Origin: Spirochaetota bacterium
GTDB lineage: Bacteria; Spirochaetota; Spirochaetia; Sphaerochaetales; Sphaerochaetaceae
Assembly (NCBI GenBank): GCA_023401595.1
Contig: JAEXDQ010000030.1
Coordinates: forward strand, 57,134-121,133
DNA length: 64,000 nucleotides
Direction: 5' to 3'
Part shown: positions 54,265 through 63,422 of the stretch, piece after piece
How the letters are laid out: each line of letters starts with the position of its first letter
Numbering within the stretch: the stretch's first letter is position 1
Position numbers and translations under genes: made by a program
The notes under the pieces: model-generated
Database searches by the model: none
What the model was told of the DNA's origin: nothing
The model's input: only the letters and a program-made list of their open reading frames with translations

Positions 54265-54966
54265 ATGAAGAAAACGGCGTTGCTGTTGGCGGCGTTATTG
54301 TTGTTGATTCCCGCTGTGGCGGGGGCTAGGGAGCTGTTCGACATGCGTCTCGGCTTTACCGGGATGTATGTGGCGCCGACGGTTTCAGTCAATGGCGAGG
54401 AACCTGACGGTTTCTTCGAAGGAATCAAGGAGGGCGAGAATTGGGGGTTCGGCGGTGAACTGTCGATGCGGCTTTCCGTCGTTCGTCTGTCCGCGACTTT
54501 GTTCTCCACGCAGCTGCAGCCGGGTCAGCTGGATCGGACGCAGATGAGCGAGGCGGGGTTGTCCGTTCCTGGGTCGTCGACCGGCGGTATCAGGATGCTG
54601 GCCACCCTGGGGCTCAGTCTGCCGATCATCAACAATTACCTGGACCTGGAGCTTGGGACTGGGCTGGGGATGAGGTTCATGTTGCCTAAGACGGGGGAGG
54701 CCTATTGTGCGTTTCCCGATTATGACAGCGGCGGATATGTCGGAATTCCGATGTCGTCCGTCTCGTTTGTGGATGTATTGACGAAATCCCCATGGCATTT
54801 TCGTATCGGGCTTGACTTGACCGTCGGGCCGTTCGGAATAGGAGCCTACTATCTGATGGAAACGAAGGCTTCTGTCGAGGGATTCGACGCCGCGGGCGGC
54901 TGGTCCAGATTGTTCCAGCAGAATACCGGATCCCTGGGGGTCGGAATCACCCTGTCGTTGTTCTAG
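54265..54966 (+). CDS. Small outer-membrane-like protein, paralogue 1
   Basis: 233 residues from ATG 54265 (GAGGAAAGTTTGG upstream). Signal peptide M-K-K-T-A-L-L-L-A-A-L-L-L-L-I-P-A-V-A-G-A. The mature part has alternating beta strands and ends with L-S-L-F, a terminal aromatic typical of outer-membrane barrels. F-D-M-R-L-G-F-T-G-M-Y after the signal matches the start of the three genes that follow. It is the longest and most divergent of the four. Function unknown; probably a small barrel or surface protein. Confidence 0.7.
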   Translation: MKKTALLLAALLLLIPAVAGARELFDMRLGFTGMYVAPTVSVNGEEPDGFFEGIKEGENWGFGGELSMRLSVVRLSATLFSTQLQPGQLDRTQMSEAGLSVPGSSTGGIRMLATLGLSLPIINNYLDLELGTGLGMRFMLPKTGEAYCAFPDYDSGGYVGIPMSSVSFVDVLTKSPWHFRIGLDLTVGPFGIGAYYLMETKASVEGFDAAGGWSRLFQQNTGSLGVGITLSLF

Positions 54967-55011
54967 AATCTGATCATCCTGTTGATGGATTAAGATATTA
55001 GGAGTATTGAG

Positions 55012-55629
55012 ATGAAAAAAACGTTGATCGTGTTGCTTGCCCTGCTGATGATTCTTCCTATGGCTCTTTTCGCGGCCAGCGATTGGTATGATATGAGTCT
55101 GGGAGCTACCGTGCAGTGGCAGCCCGTTCCCAACTACAGCAATTGGGAAGACGCCAAGAAGGATTTGCTGAAGATCGACAACTGGTCGTTCGGGGTTGAT
55201 TTCCGAAATAGAGTGGCCCTGTTTGAGGTGGATCTGGTCGGCATGTATAATTATTCAAAGCCGCTGGATGTGACCACCCATACGATTTCTGTGCTTGGAA
55301 CCGCCGGCTTGGTCTTCGACGTCTATGATGTGGTTCGTCTCGGTATCGGCCTTGGTCCCAGCTTCAACTTCATTATCCAGAACGGGAAGCTGCAGGTCCA
55401 TGACGCTACGGGCGCATTGGTCGGCGCCGAAAATCTTGGCGAGAGTTTCTCCCGCGCTCCGCTGAACTATCGGTTGACCGCCGACTTCATGTTGGGGTCC
55501 GTCTTGATCGGCGCGAACTATACGCTGCCTTCCGGTTGGTCGTTCGCCGATCCTACCTGGAAGGGATTGCTTCCTCCTGACTGGGGCAAGGGCAAGATAG
55601 GGGTTTCCGTTCTGTATACGATCCTGTGA
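55012..55629 (+). CDS. Small outer-membrane-like protein, paralogue 2
   Basis: 205 residues with AGGAG 8 bp before the ATG. Signal peptide ends P-M-A-L-F-A-A. The mature start W-Y-D-M-S-L-G-A-T-V-Q-W is shared with paralogues 3 and 4. The central strands V-V-R-L-G-I-G-L-G-P-S-F-N and the last strand I-G-V-S-V-L-Y-T-I-L are also shared. It follows paralogue 1 by 45 bp. Confidence 0.7.
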   Translation: MKKTLIVLLALLMILPMALFAASDWYDMSLGATVQWQPVPNYSNWEDAKKDLLKIDNWSFGVDFRNRVALFEVDLVGMYNYSKPLDVTTHTISVLGTAGLVFDVYDVVRLGIGLGPSFNFIIQNGKLQVHDATGALVGAENLGESFSRAPLNYRLTADFMLGSVLIGANYTLPSGWSFADPTWKGLLPPDWGKGKIGVSVLYTIL

Positions 55630-55656
55630 CAGGGGTTTCGGATTTTGTTTGACAAC

Positions 55657-55688
55657 ACAACGGGCCGCCGGTTCTGACGGCCCGTTGT
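55657..55688. terminator. Strong hairpin between paralogues 2 and 3
   Basis: Perfect 11-bp arms ACAACGGGCCG and CGGCCCGTTGT with a 10-base loop. No T-run follows, so it may act as an RNA-stability or attenuation element rather than a simple terminator. Confidence 0.55.
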
Positions 55689-55718
55689 CATCGTACGAGA
55701 CTAAAGGAGATACGTGGA

Positions 55719-56300
55719 ATGAAAAAAAGGATTTGCATTGTTCTGGTCGTCATCGCGATGCTTGTTCCGTCCTTCGCCTTCGCCCAGATGTTTGACGTAA
55801 GTTTGGGAGCCACCTCGCAGGTTCTGGTCCGTGACTATGGCAGTTTCAATTTTGGCGATACGTTCGGCAAAATCAACAATTACAATTTTGGCGCCGAGCT
55901 TCGGTTGAAGCTCACCCTTGTTGAAATCGACGCTGTCGGGCTGTATTCTCCACAACAGGTGCTTGGCGGTTCTGTGATCCATCGGGTGATGTTCATGCCT
56001 ACGGCCGGCCTGTCGTTCGATATCGTCGATGTCGTCCGGCTCGGACTGGGAATGGGGCCGATGATGTCGTGGGATTTCCAGGACGGCCACCAGTATCCTG
56101 ATATGAGTTTCGGCGACATGTTCATGCAAGCCCCCTTCTGGTACCGCGCCACCGTTGATTTCTTGGCGGATCCCGTGATGATCGGGGTGAGCTATGGCGT
56201 TCCGACTACGTTCAATATCAAGACCCACGATGCGAAAGGGCTCAAGCCTGAATTCAAGACCGGCATGATCGGAATTTCCGTCCTGTACTCTTTCCTATGA
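55719..56300 (+). CDS. Small outer-membrane-like protein, paralogue 3
   Basis: 193 residues, start after AAAGGAGATACGTGGA. Signal peptide M-L-V-P-S-F-A-F-A-Q. It shares M-F-D-V-S-L-G-A-T, V-V-R-L-G-L-G-M-G-P and the terminal I-G-I-S-V-L-Y-S-F-L with its neighbours. Its signal peptide is nearly the same as that of paralogue 4, which points to recent duplication. Confidence 0.7.
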   Translation: MKKRICIVLVVIAMLVPSFAFAQMFDVSLGATSQVLVRDYGSFNFGDTFGKINNYNFGAELRLKLTLVEIDAVGLYSPQQVLGGSVIHRVMFMPTAGLSFDIVDVVRLGLGMGPMMSWDFQDGHQYPDMSFGDMFMQAPFWYRATVDFLADPVMIGVSYGVPTTFNIKTHDAKGLKPEFKTGMIGISVLYSFL

Positions 56301-56508
56301 GCCTGAAGCGGGGATTGACGGAACCGTGCGGACGGTTGTTCCTCATGGTTTTTGTAGCGTCGTTTGTTTCTAAGAAATGACTAAGGGAGAATGCTTTCGA
56401 TTCATGTATGGTAAGATGAATTTTTTTGGTTTTGTTTGATAACGAAGAGGATGACGCTTGACTGTTACCTCTTATTGTCGAAAAATATGTGGAAAGGAGA
56501 ATCATAAG

Positions 56509-57117
56509 ATGAAAAAGAAGATTTGTATTATTGTGATTGCCATCGCAATGCTCGTTCCGTCCTTCGCTTTCGCAAAAATGTTCGATATCAGTCTGGGCGC
56601 CACGGCGCAATACGGCGCGAACCCTATGGCCGATCCCAACAAGGGATGGGATTGGAGCGGTATGGGCAAAATCGAGAACTGGTTTTTTGGCGGAGAACTC
56701 CGGTTTAAAGTGACGCTTCTCGAAATAGACGTGGTCGGACTGTACAACCAGTATGACATTGCGGGTGGAAAGCAGCAGGTGATTTCCGGCATGTTCACCG
56801 GCGGTCTGTCGCTGGACTTGTTCGATATCGTCCGTCTCGGTGTCGGCATGGGGCCGAATGCTTCCTGGAACATCACCCAGGGCCGTTTCATCGTAGGTAC
56901 GGACGAAGTCAGCAACTTGTCTGATTTCGGTCAGGGCTTCATGAACGCTCCGATGAACTACCGTGCGACGGCCGACGTAATGCTCGGACCCGTGATGCTC
57001 GGCGCGAACTACACCGTACCCACTAGCTTCACCTTCTCGAATCTTGACGCTAAGAAATTGGAGCCGCTGTGGGACCATGGCCGTTTCGGCGTGTCCGTCC
57101 TGATTTCGTTCTTCTAG
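56509..57117 (+). CDS. Small outer-membrane-like protein, paralogue 4
   Basis: 202 residues from ATG 56509 (GGAAAGGAGAATCATAAG upstream); the longer upstream frame has no ribosome site. Signal peptide A-M-L-V-P-S-F-A-F-A-K, then M-F-D-I-S-L-G-A-T-A-Q-Y. It ends V-S-V-L-I-S-F-F. Closest to paralogue 3. The array ends in a strong terminator. Confidence 0.7.
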   Translation: MKKKICIIVIAIAMLVPSFAFAKMFDISLGATAQYGANPMADPNKGWDWSGMGKIENWFFGGELRFKVTLLEIDVVGLYNQYDIAGGKQQVISGMFTGGLSLDLFDIVRLGVGMGPNASWNITQGRFIVGTDEVSNLSDFGQGFMNAPMNYRATADVMLGPVMLGANYTVPTSFTFSNLDAKKLEPLWDHGRFGVSVLISFF

Positions 57118-57138
57118 AATTGTCCATGCGGGGGATAG

Positions 57139-57177
57139 GCCGTGCGGGGGATGATGAGTTCCCCGCGCGGCTTTTTT
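57139..57177 (+). terminator. Intrinsic terminator of the paralogue array
   Basis: GCCGTGCGGGG pairs with CCCCGCGCGGC (one G-T pair), followed by six T. Confidence 0.85.
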
Positions 57178-57261
57178 CTTTTGTGAACGACAGTCTTTCA
57201 ACGGACGGGCGGGGGAACGGGCCGATTGATTTCCATCTCCTAGCCCCCATGACTGAATTAT

Positions 57262-57278
57262 GATAGTATTGAACTATC
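57262..57278. promoter_or_regulatory. Inverted repeat upstream of the small membrane protein
   Basis: GATAGT, 5-bp spacer, ACTATC, ending 19 bp before the start codon. It may be an operator or an RNA hairpin near the ribosome site. Confidence 0.35.
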
Positions 57279-57297
57279 TTGTAGCAGGAGCATCGAC

Positions 57298-57645
57298 ATG
57301 GCGAGACGTGGTTTTTTCGGTTCTCTATTTACGGCGTTGACCATAGCGGCGGTTGTGTTTCTTTGTCTGTATTTCTTCGTTCCCTCATTCAGCGAACGTT
57401 TCTTCGGTATCAGCTGGAGTATGCGACGCACAGGCATGACGATCGGGCAGAACGTCGAGTTGAAGGAATTGTCGGACGATCTCTCCGCCTTTATGGAGGA
57501 TGCCGGGCTTTCCAAGAATGAAATAAAGAAGGTCCAGAAAACCTTGCAGGAGAAGATGAAATCAGTTGATTTCCGTGAGCAAGTCTCGAATGCGGTATCG
57601 GCGGGCAAGGACGCGGTGACCCATTTGCTGGACGAAATGAAATGA
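57298..57645 (+). CDS. Small membrane-anchored helical protein, unknown
   Basis: 115 residues, start after GCAGGAGCATCGAC. One N-terminal membrane helix (residues about 8-29, L-F-T-A-L-T-I-A-A-V-V-F-L-C-L-Y-F-F). The rest is an amphipathic, charged helix region (E-I-K-K-V-Q-K-T-L-Q-E-K-M-K). The topology suggests a single-pass protein. The stop overlaps the next start (ATGA). No family recognised. Confidence 0.65.
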   Translation: MARRGFFGSLFTALTIAAVVFLCLYFFVPSFSERFFGISWSMRRTGMTIGQNVELKELSDDLSAFMEDAGLSKNEIKKVQKTLQEKMKSVDFREQVSNAVSAGKDAVTHLLDEMK

Positions 57646-58412
57646 CGGTCGATATTACCTTTCTCGGGACCGGTACGAGTCATGGGGTGCCGGTAATCGG
57701 TTGTTCTTGTCCTGTGTGTACGTCGCAGGATCCTCGGGACCAGCGGTACAGGTCTTCAATACTGATTCAGGCGGAGGGCCGGAACCTACTGGTCGATACT
57801 GGGCCTGAGTTCAGGTTGCAAGCCCTCCGGGCCGGTATCAAGCGTCTGGATGCGGTTCTGTATACCCACGATCATGCCGACCATCTCAACGGTATCGATG
57901 ACCTGCGGGTGTTTACACATGACGCCACGTTGCCCGTCTATGGCAACCAGCGGTTGGTGGACTGCATCAGCGGCAGGTTCGGCTATGTGCTTGGACATTG
58001 TGAATTCGCCGGCGGTTTGCCGCATCTGCAAACGACGGTGCTGGAAGGCTCCGTTCCCGCCATGGTCGCCGGAATCGAAATCCAGCCGGTGCCGATCCGC
58101 CACGGCGATCTGACGATCTTCGGGTATCGGGTCGGCAATTTCGCATATCTGACCGATTGCAGCGGGATTCCCGACGATTCCTGGCGGTTGCTGGAAGGCG
58201 TGGACACCCTTGTGATCGGCGCCCTGCGCAGGAAACCTCACCCGACCCATTTTTCAATCGGTCAGGCTGTGGAGGCGGCGCAAAGGATCGGCGCGCGCCA
58301 GACGTACCTGACGCATCTCTGCCATGAGTGTCTGCACCAGGAGCTTGAGGAGTCTTTGCCCGAATCGGTCCATGTGGCGTTCGATACCTTGAGACTGCAT
58401 GTTTCCGGCTGA
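57642..58412 (+). CDS. MBL-fold phosphodiesterase, PhnP-like
   Basis: 256 residues. Opening G-T-G-T-S-H-G-V-P-V-I-G-C-S-C-P-V-C is the PhnP/lipoyltransferase-linked pattern, with a Cys cluster likely to bind zinc. The metallo-beta-lactamase motif T-H-D-H-A-D-H and further metal ligands (H near I-R-H-G-D and T-D-C-S) are present. It should hydrolyse a cyclic phosphodiester, as PhnP does. No phosphonate genes are next to it, so the physiological substrate is unknown. Confidence 0.82.
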   Translation: MTVDITFLGTGTSHGVPVIGCSCPVCTSQDPRDQRYRSSILIQAEGRNLLVDTGPEFRLQALRAGIKRLDAVLYTHDHADHLNGIDDLRVFTHDATLPVYGNQRLVDCISGRFGYVLGHCEFAGGLPHLQTTVLEGSVPAMVAGIEIQPVPIRHGDLTIFGYRVGNFAYLTDCSGIPDDSWRLLEGVDTLVIGALRRKPHPTHFSIGQAVEAAQRIGARQTYLTHLCHECLHQELEESLPESVHVAFDTLRLHVSG

Positions 58413-58443
58413 CGCCTGGCAATGAGGAAAGAGGAGCTTTCGA

Positions 58444-61400
58444 ATGAGTGATTATCAAGACTGCGAATTGTTTTCTGAACAGGATTACGACCAGGCGTCG
58501 CCGCAGGAGGTTCCGTCAGGGGGGGCTGGCGAGCCTGTCTCGCCCTCCGTAGCTCCCGCCATGGTTCAGTCTGCTCCTCTGGAAGAATCTCCGGAAACAG
58601 TCGGCGCGGAAAAAGTACAGGACGATGCTCTGGAATCTCCGGACGCTAGCGAAAATCAGCCGGAAGCTCCGAAATATTCCGCGAACAGGAAGCGGCTCTA
58701 TATCATAGACGGGTATGGCCTGATCTACCGTTCCTATTTTGCGTTCATCAACCGGCCCTTGCGGGACGGCGAAGGAAAGAACGTTTCGGCGTTGTTCGGC
58801 TTCTTCAATACGCTCCTGATGCTGTTACGGGACTACAGGCCGGACTATCTGGTCGTTGCGATGGATACCAAAGGGCCGACGTTCCGGCATGAGATGTACG
58901 AGCCTTACAAAGCCAACCGGGACGCCGCTCCGCCTGATCTCCACGAACAAGTCCCCCGGATCATCGAGGTGCTTGAAGCCCTCGGCATTCCCCAGATCAG
59001 CAAGCAGGGGGTGGAGGCCGACGATATCATCGCCACCCTGTGCGAAAATGCGAAACGGTTCGATATCGAAAGCATCATGGTCACCGGCGACAAGGACCTG
59101 CTTCAGCTGGTCGATTTCCATACGTTCGCGCTGCGTCCCCCCAAGAAGGGCGAGACGTCTTATCGGTTGTTCGGCGAGAAGGAGGTCGAGGAGGAGTTCG
59201 GGGTCGCCGCGTCTCAGATCGTCGACTACCTGTCCCTGTTGGGCGATAGCTCCGACAACGTTCCCGGGGTCTCCGGAATCGGAGAGAAGGGCGCGGTCAA
59301 GCTGTTGCAGGAATACGGGGATCTGGACGGTATCTATGCGCATCTGGAGAATTGCTCCAAAGGGGTGAAGGCCAAGCTGGAGGCGGGCAGGGAGATGGCC
59401 TCGCTCAGCAGGAAACTGGTCGCGTTGCGTAACGACATCTTCCACGTCGATTCCTTCGACACCTCTGAGTTCCTTGTCGAGACGGTGCATTACGATCAGG
59501 CCATCCCCCTGTTGGAGAAGGCCAATACGAAGAGCCTTGTCTCCGGCATGAAGAAGATGATGGCCTCGGTTTCCTCCCCGGTTTCCAAGAACGCCGGTTC
59601 CGACCCAGCCGAGCTGTCGGAGGCGGAGCCATCGGAGGAGGCGGTCTTACCTCTGGAGGACATGAAGTCCTGCGGGTGTTCCTATGAACCGGTCGCCTCG
59701 CTTGAACGTCTGGAGGAGCTGCTGGCGCGCATGGAGGGCGAGGGGGGCGTCATGGCGCTGGATCTGGAAACGACAAGCGTCGAGGCGATGGAGGCCGTTC
59801 CTGTGGGCTTCTCCTTTACCAACGCTGAGAAACGGGCCTGGTACGTGCCGCTTGTTGCGGACGGAATCCGGGTTTTGGAGGATGAGCCTGTGAGACGGTT
59901 GCTCCGGTCGTATCTTGAGACCGGACGGATCGCCGTGGTCGGTCAGAATATCAAGTATGATTACAAAGTGCTGTGCCGCTGGGGTGTCCGTCCCTCCAAG
60001 GTCGTGTTTGACACCATGGTCGCCGCATGGCTGCTGGACAGCTCCAGAATGTCCTACAACATGGATATCCTCGCCGAATACCATCTCCATTACAAGACGA
60101 TTCACTATACCGACGTCGTTCCGGAGGGCAAGCTGTTCTCCGATGTTCCGCTTGACGCGGCCACCGCGTACGGGGCCGAGGATTCCGATGTGACCTGGCG
60201 GCTCTATCTCCGTTTTCGCAGGATGCTTGAAGAACGGGGGATGTCGAAGCTGATGTCCGACCTGGAGATGCCGTTGCTGACGATCCTTGCCGACATGGAG
60301 CTGACGGGGGTGAGGCTCGACGCTTCGCGGCTGTCGGATTTCGGAGATGAAGTCGGCCAGCGGCTGGAGACGATTCAGAAGGAGATCTATACGGTCTGCG
60401 GCCATGAGTTCAACATCAACTCTCCGTTGCAGCTTCAACAGGTGCTGTTCGTCGAGCGCAACCTGCCGACGGGAAAGAAGACCCGGACGGGTTTCTCCAC
60501 GGCGACCGATACGCTGGAAAGCCTTGCCGACCTTGACCCTGTTCCGGCGTTGATCTTGCAGCATCGCGGGCTCGCCAAACTGAAGAATACGTATATCGAC
60601 ACCTTGCCGTCGCTGATAGACGCTTCTACGGGGCGGGTGCATCCCACGTTCATCCAGACCGGGACCGCTACCGGCAGGTTGTCCTGCCGTAATCCCAACC
60701 TTCAGAATATTCCTGTACGGAGCGACGACGGACGTCGTATCCGCGATGCGTTCATACCCGCCGACGGCTGCCGGTTCCTTTCCGCCGACTATTCCCAGAT
60801 TGAACTGGTCGTACTGGCCCATATGGCCGACGACCCCGGCTTGAAGGAGGCGTTCCTTTCCGGTGTCGATGTCCACCGTCATACCGCTTCGCTGATATTC
60901 GGCGTGCCTGGCGACGAAGTGACCGCCGACCAGCGTAGGATCGCCAAGACCATCAATTTCGGGGTCATGTACGGGATGTCGTCGTTCCGGCTTTCCAATG
61001 AGCTGAAGATCAAGCGGGCCGAGGCGCAGGCGTTCATAGACGCCTATTTCTCCCGGTACAGCGGGGTGAAGAGCTTTGTCGAAAAGACGCGGGTCGAAGC
61101 TGAACGGACGGGGATGGTCAGGACCTTGCTCGGGCATGAACGCGCCGTTCCTGAAATCCGTAGCGCGAACAAGATGGAGAAGGCCGGCGCGGAACGTGTG
61201 GTGGTCAATACCGTCATACAGGGAACCGCCGCCGATATCATGAAGCTGGCGATGCTCCATATCGTCGAACGTATGGCCGTAGAGCGGGTCAAGTCGAAGC
61301 TGTTGCTCCAGGTGCACGACGAATTGATCTTCGAGGTGCCGGAAGCGGAGCTGGAACAGATGCGCGGGCTTGTCTGCGAGGAGATGGAGCGCGCCGTCAA

Positions 61401-61461
61401 GCTATCGATTCCGTTGAAGGCCAGCGTTGAGTTCGGCCATAGCTGGGGGGAGATGCACTGA
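58444..61461 (+). CDS. polA: DNA polymerase I with N-terminal acidic extension
   Basis: 1005 residues. Residues 1-80 form a Glu/Pro/Ser-rich extension not found in E. coli PolA. Then come a 5'-nuclease domain (Y-I-I-D-G-Y-G-L-I-Y-R-S, G-V-E-A-D-D-I-I-A, G-D-S-S-D-N-V-P-G-V), a 3'-5' exonuclease with the catalytic D-L-E intact near 438, and the polymerase domain with motif A D-Y-S-Q-I-E and motif C V-H-D-E-L. All three activities appear functional. The start has GAGGAG 9 bp upstream. Confidence 0.95.
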   Translation: MSDYQDCELFSEQDYDQASPQEVPSGGAGEPVSPSVAPAMVQSAPLEESPETVGAEKVQDDALESPDASENQPEAPKYSANRKRLYIIDGYGLIYRSYFAFINRPLRDGEGKNVSALFGFFNTLLMLLRDYRPDYLVVAMDTKGPTFRHEMYEPYKANRDAAPPDLHEQVPRIIEVLEALGIPQISKQGVEADDIIATLCENAKRFDIESIMVTGDKDLLQLVDFHTFALRPPKKGETSYRLFGEKEVEEEFGVAASQIVDYLSLLGDSSDNVPGVSGIGEKGAVKLLQEYGDLDGIYAHLENCSKGVKAKLEAGREMASLSRKLVALRNDIFHVDSFDTSEFLVETVHYDQAIPLLEKANTKSLVSGMKKMMASVSSPVSKNAGSDPAELSEAEPSEEAVLPLEDMKSCGCSYEPVASLERLEELLARMEGEGGVMALDLETTSVEAMEAVPVGFSFTNAEKRAWYVPLVADGIRVLEDEPVRRLLRSYLETGRIAVVGQNIKYDYKVLCRWGVRPSKVVFDTMVAAWLLDSSRMSYNMDILAEYHLHYKTIHYTDVVPEGKLFSDVPLDAATAYGAEDSDVTWRLYLRFRRMLEERGMSKLMSDLEMPLLTILADMELTGVRLDASRLSDFGDEVGQRLETIQKEIYTVCGHEFNINSPLQLQQVLFVERNLPTGKKTRTGFSTATDTLESLADLDPVPALILQHRGLAKLKNTYIDTLPSLIDASTGRVHPTFIQTGTATGRLSCRNPNLQNIPVRSDDGRRIRDAFIPADGCRFLSADYSQIELVVLAHMADDPGLKEAFLSGVDVHRHTASLIFGVPGDEVTADQRRIAKTINFGVMYGMSSFRLSNELKIKRAEAQAFIDAYFSRYSGVKSFVEKTRVEAERTGMVRTLLGHERAVPEIRSANKMEKAGAERVVVNTVIQGTAADIMKLAMLHIVERMAVERVKSKLLLQVHDELIFEVPEAELEQMRGLVCEEMERAVKLSIPLKASVEFGHSWGEMH

Positions 61462-62075
61462 TGCTGGTGATTGGGTTGACTGGCCGTTCCTGCGCGGGGA
61501 AGGACCGTTTCGCGGATGAGTTCGCTGCGTTGGGTATCGGGGTGATCGATGTCGATGGGCTGGGGCACGGGGCGCTGGCCGCCCAAGCGGTTCGTGTCGC
61601 CGAGGCTTTCGGGCCTCAGGTGATGGCGGCGAACGGTTCCATCGACCGGAAGGTCTTGGGCAAGATCGTGTTCGGCGACCCTTCCCAGCTGAAGAGGCTG
61701 GAGGCGATCAGCCACCCCTGGATGGTGAACGAATGCCGTCGGCTGATAGCGGAGGCGAAAGCCGCCGGTGAACCTGCGGTTGTACTGAATGCGGCGTTGC
61801 TCTACCGGATGCGTCTTGATATGCTATGCGATGCCGTCGTGTTCATACGTGTGCCTTTCTACACCCGGTACCGTCGTGCGAAAGAGCGGGACAAGGTTTC
61901 CTGGGAGGCGTTCAGGGCGCGGGAAAAGGCTCAGGCTGATATCAATCCGGACGTTTTCAAGGGCCGTATTCCGGTAGTGGTCATGGGCAATGATGGTGAT
62001 CCTGCGTTAATTCATCGACAAGTTATGGAGTTTTGTGATACGATGAATATCAGGATGTCCTTGCCACAGGGATAA
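61461..62075 (+). CDS. coaE: Dephospho-CoA kinase
   Basis: 204 residues, sharing one base with the polA stop (TGATG). Fold signatures G-V-I-D-V-D-G-L-G-H and A-I-S-H-P-W fit CoaE. The P-loop reads G-L-T-G-R-S-C-A-G-K-D; the usual S/T after Lys is Asp. I recall similar loops in Treponema proteins, but this was not checked. It phosphorylates dephospho-CoA in the last step of coenzyme A synthesis. polA-coaE adjacency is common in bacteria. Confidence 0.85.
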   Translation: MLVIGLTGRSCAGKDRFADEFAALGIGVIDVDGLGHGALAAQAVRVAEAFGPQVMAANGSIDRKVLGKIVFGDPSQLKRLEAISHPWMVNECRRLIAEAKAAGEPAVVLNAALLYRMRLDMLCDAVVFIRVPFYTRYRRAKERDKVSWEAFRAREKAQADINPDVFKGRIPVVVMGNDGDPALIHRQVMEFCDTMNIRMSLPQG

Positions 62076-62114
62076 TTGTGGTATGCCTGCCGGCTGATGG
62101 CGAAGGATAGTGTT

Positions 62115-63329
62115 ATGACGAGACAGAAATTGGTAAATATTCTGACGATCACCGTAGTGGTGTCCATATTCTGCTTTACGGGGATGTGTATCATTGGCTA
62201 TAGCGGGGTCTCCGAGGATTTTCTTGAAGCCGCTCGTACCAGACAGACCAAGCCGTTGCTGGAGATTCCTGAACCGGAGCGTCTCAAACCTCAACCGGTA
62301 GAGACTGTCGTGCCCGCGCCCGCCGCGTCCGTTGATACCGACGCATTGATGGAGGAATTGCTTCCGCGGTTGGCCGATGAGCTTGCCCCCGTTCTGGCCG
62401 ACCGGCTGAAGTCGGACGCCCAAGTTGACCAGGCTCAGCTGATAGAGGCCATGCAGCCTCAGCTTGAAGATGCGCTGTTTGCCCGTTTGGAGCCGCGGCT
62501 GGTGGCTCGTGCCGAAGAGTATCTTCCTGATCTTGAGGCCTTGTTGCTGACGAAGCTCGAACCGGAGCTGGTGGCCAGGGCGGAAGGCTATATCCCGGCG
62601 CTTGAAGAGATTTTGCTGAAGGAGCTTGAACCTCAGCTGGTCGCCAAGGCCGAGTCTTATATCCCGCAGCTTGAAGCGGTTCTGCTGGCGGACCTTGAGC
62701 CCCGGTTGATCGAGAAAGCGGAGTCCTATGTTCCCCAGCTTGAAGCGATTCTGCTGAAAGACCTTGAACCCCGGTTGGTCGCGAGGGCCGAGGCGTATAT
62801 CCCGCAGCTGGTCGATGCGTTGATTCCCCAAGTGGTGCCTCAGGTAGTCGCGGCGCTTGAAGCGAACCTCGATTCCTATATGCCCGCGGTGGCCGAGGCG
62901 TTGAAGCCCCATTTGGATTATTTGACGATGCAGGATTTGACTGCGGCCTATGAGCAGTACAAGCCCCAGATCGTCGGCGATCTTGTTCCGTTGATCGTAC
63001 CTAAGGTTTTGGATGCCATAGAGGCTTCCGTGGTGTCCTCCTCGCCTAAGGTGGCTTCCGAGAAATCCGTTGAGCCTGTCCCGGTGACCAAGCCTACGCC
63101 CGCGGCGCCTGTTGTCGCCGAACCCGTTGTCGCGAAGTCCGCTCCGGCCGTGGCCGAGAACCTGCCCGCTTCCGTCCCTGCGGCTCCGACTTCCATAACG
63201 CCGAAATGGTCTATTCCCGAGGTCGAAGAGGGTACGTTTACCTATCTTGATCCCGATACCTACGCCGCTGAACGTGATATGTTGCGGCAACAGGAGATCC
63301 AGAAGGTATTGGATTTGCTGCAGGACTGA
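62115..63329 (+). CDS. Membrane-anchored protein with five 23-residue helical repeats
   Basis: 404 residues from ATG 62115 (GAAGGATAG upstream). One N-terminal membrane helix (about 8-30). Residues 125-239 are five tandem 23-residue repeats of the form L-E-P-x-L-V-A-x-A-E-x-Y-I-P-x-L-E-x-x-L-L. Each is an amphipathic helix with a central Pro, similar in style to apolipoprotein A helices. A Pro/Ala/Val linker follows, then a short conserved-looking C-terminal helix. It is probably periplasmic and may bind lipid or form a long rod. I do not recognise a family. Confidence 0.7.
   Translation: MTRQKLVNILTITVVVSIFCFTGMCIIGYSGVSEDFLEAARTRQTKPLLEIPEPERLKPQPVETVVPAPAASVDTDALMEELLPRLADELAPVLADRLKSDAQVDQAQLIEAMQPQLEDALFARLEPRLVARAEEYLPDLEALLLTKLEPELVARAEGYIPALEEILLKELEPQLVAKAESYIPQLEAVLLADLEPRLIEKAESYVPQLEAILLKDLEPRLVARAEAYIPQLVDALIPQVVPQVVAALEANLDSYMPAVAEALKPHLDYLTMQDLTAAYEQYKPQIVGDLVPLIVPKVLDAIEASVVSSSPKVASEKSVEPVPVTKPTPAAPVVAEPVVAKSAPAVAENLPASVPAAPTSITPKWSIPEVEEGTFTYLDPDTYAAERDMLRQQEIQKVLDLLQD
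62487..62831 (+). repeat. Five 69-bp repeats encoding 23-residue amphipathic helices
   Basis: Repeats start at 62487, 62556, 62625, 62694 and 62763. Every unit starts L-E-P, and Y-x-P occurs at positions 12-14 of each. DNA copies differ at many sites, so the protein pattern, not DNA identity, is conserved. Confidence 0.85.
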
Positions 63330-63375
63330 CAATACTGGCTTATTAACTTTCCGTGCGACAGGCACGTGCCAAGGG

Positions 63376-63422
63376 GTATCGTTGAAACCATGCTGTATGA
63401 TTTCAACGATACTCCTTTTTTT
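63376..63422 (+). terminator. Strong intrinsic terminator
   Basis: Perfect 12-bp arms GTATCGTTGAAA and TTTCAACGATAC with a 13-base loop, followed by TCC and seven T. Confidence 0.9.

Noticed and set aside
59647..61317. 556-residue minus-strand open frame
   Set aside because: Shadow of polA; composition is typical of antisense frames in GC-rich DNA.
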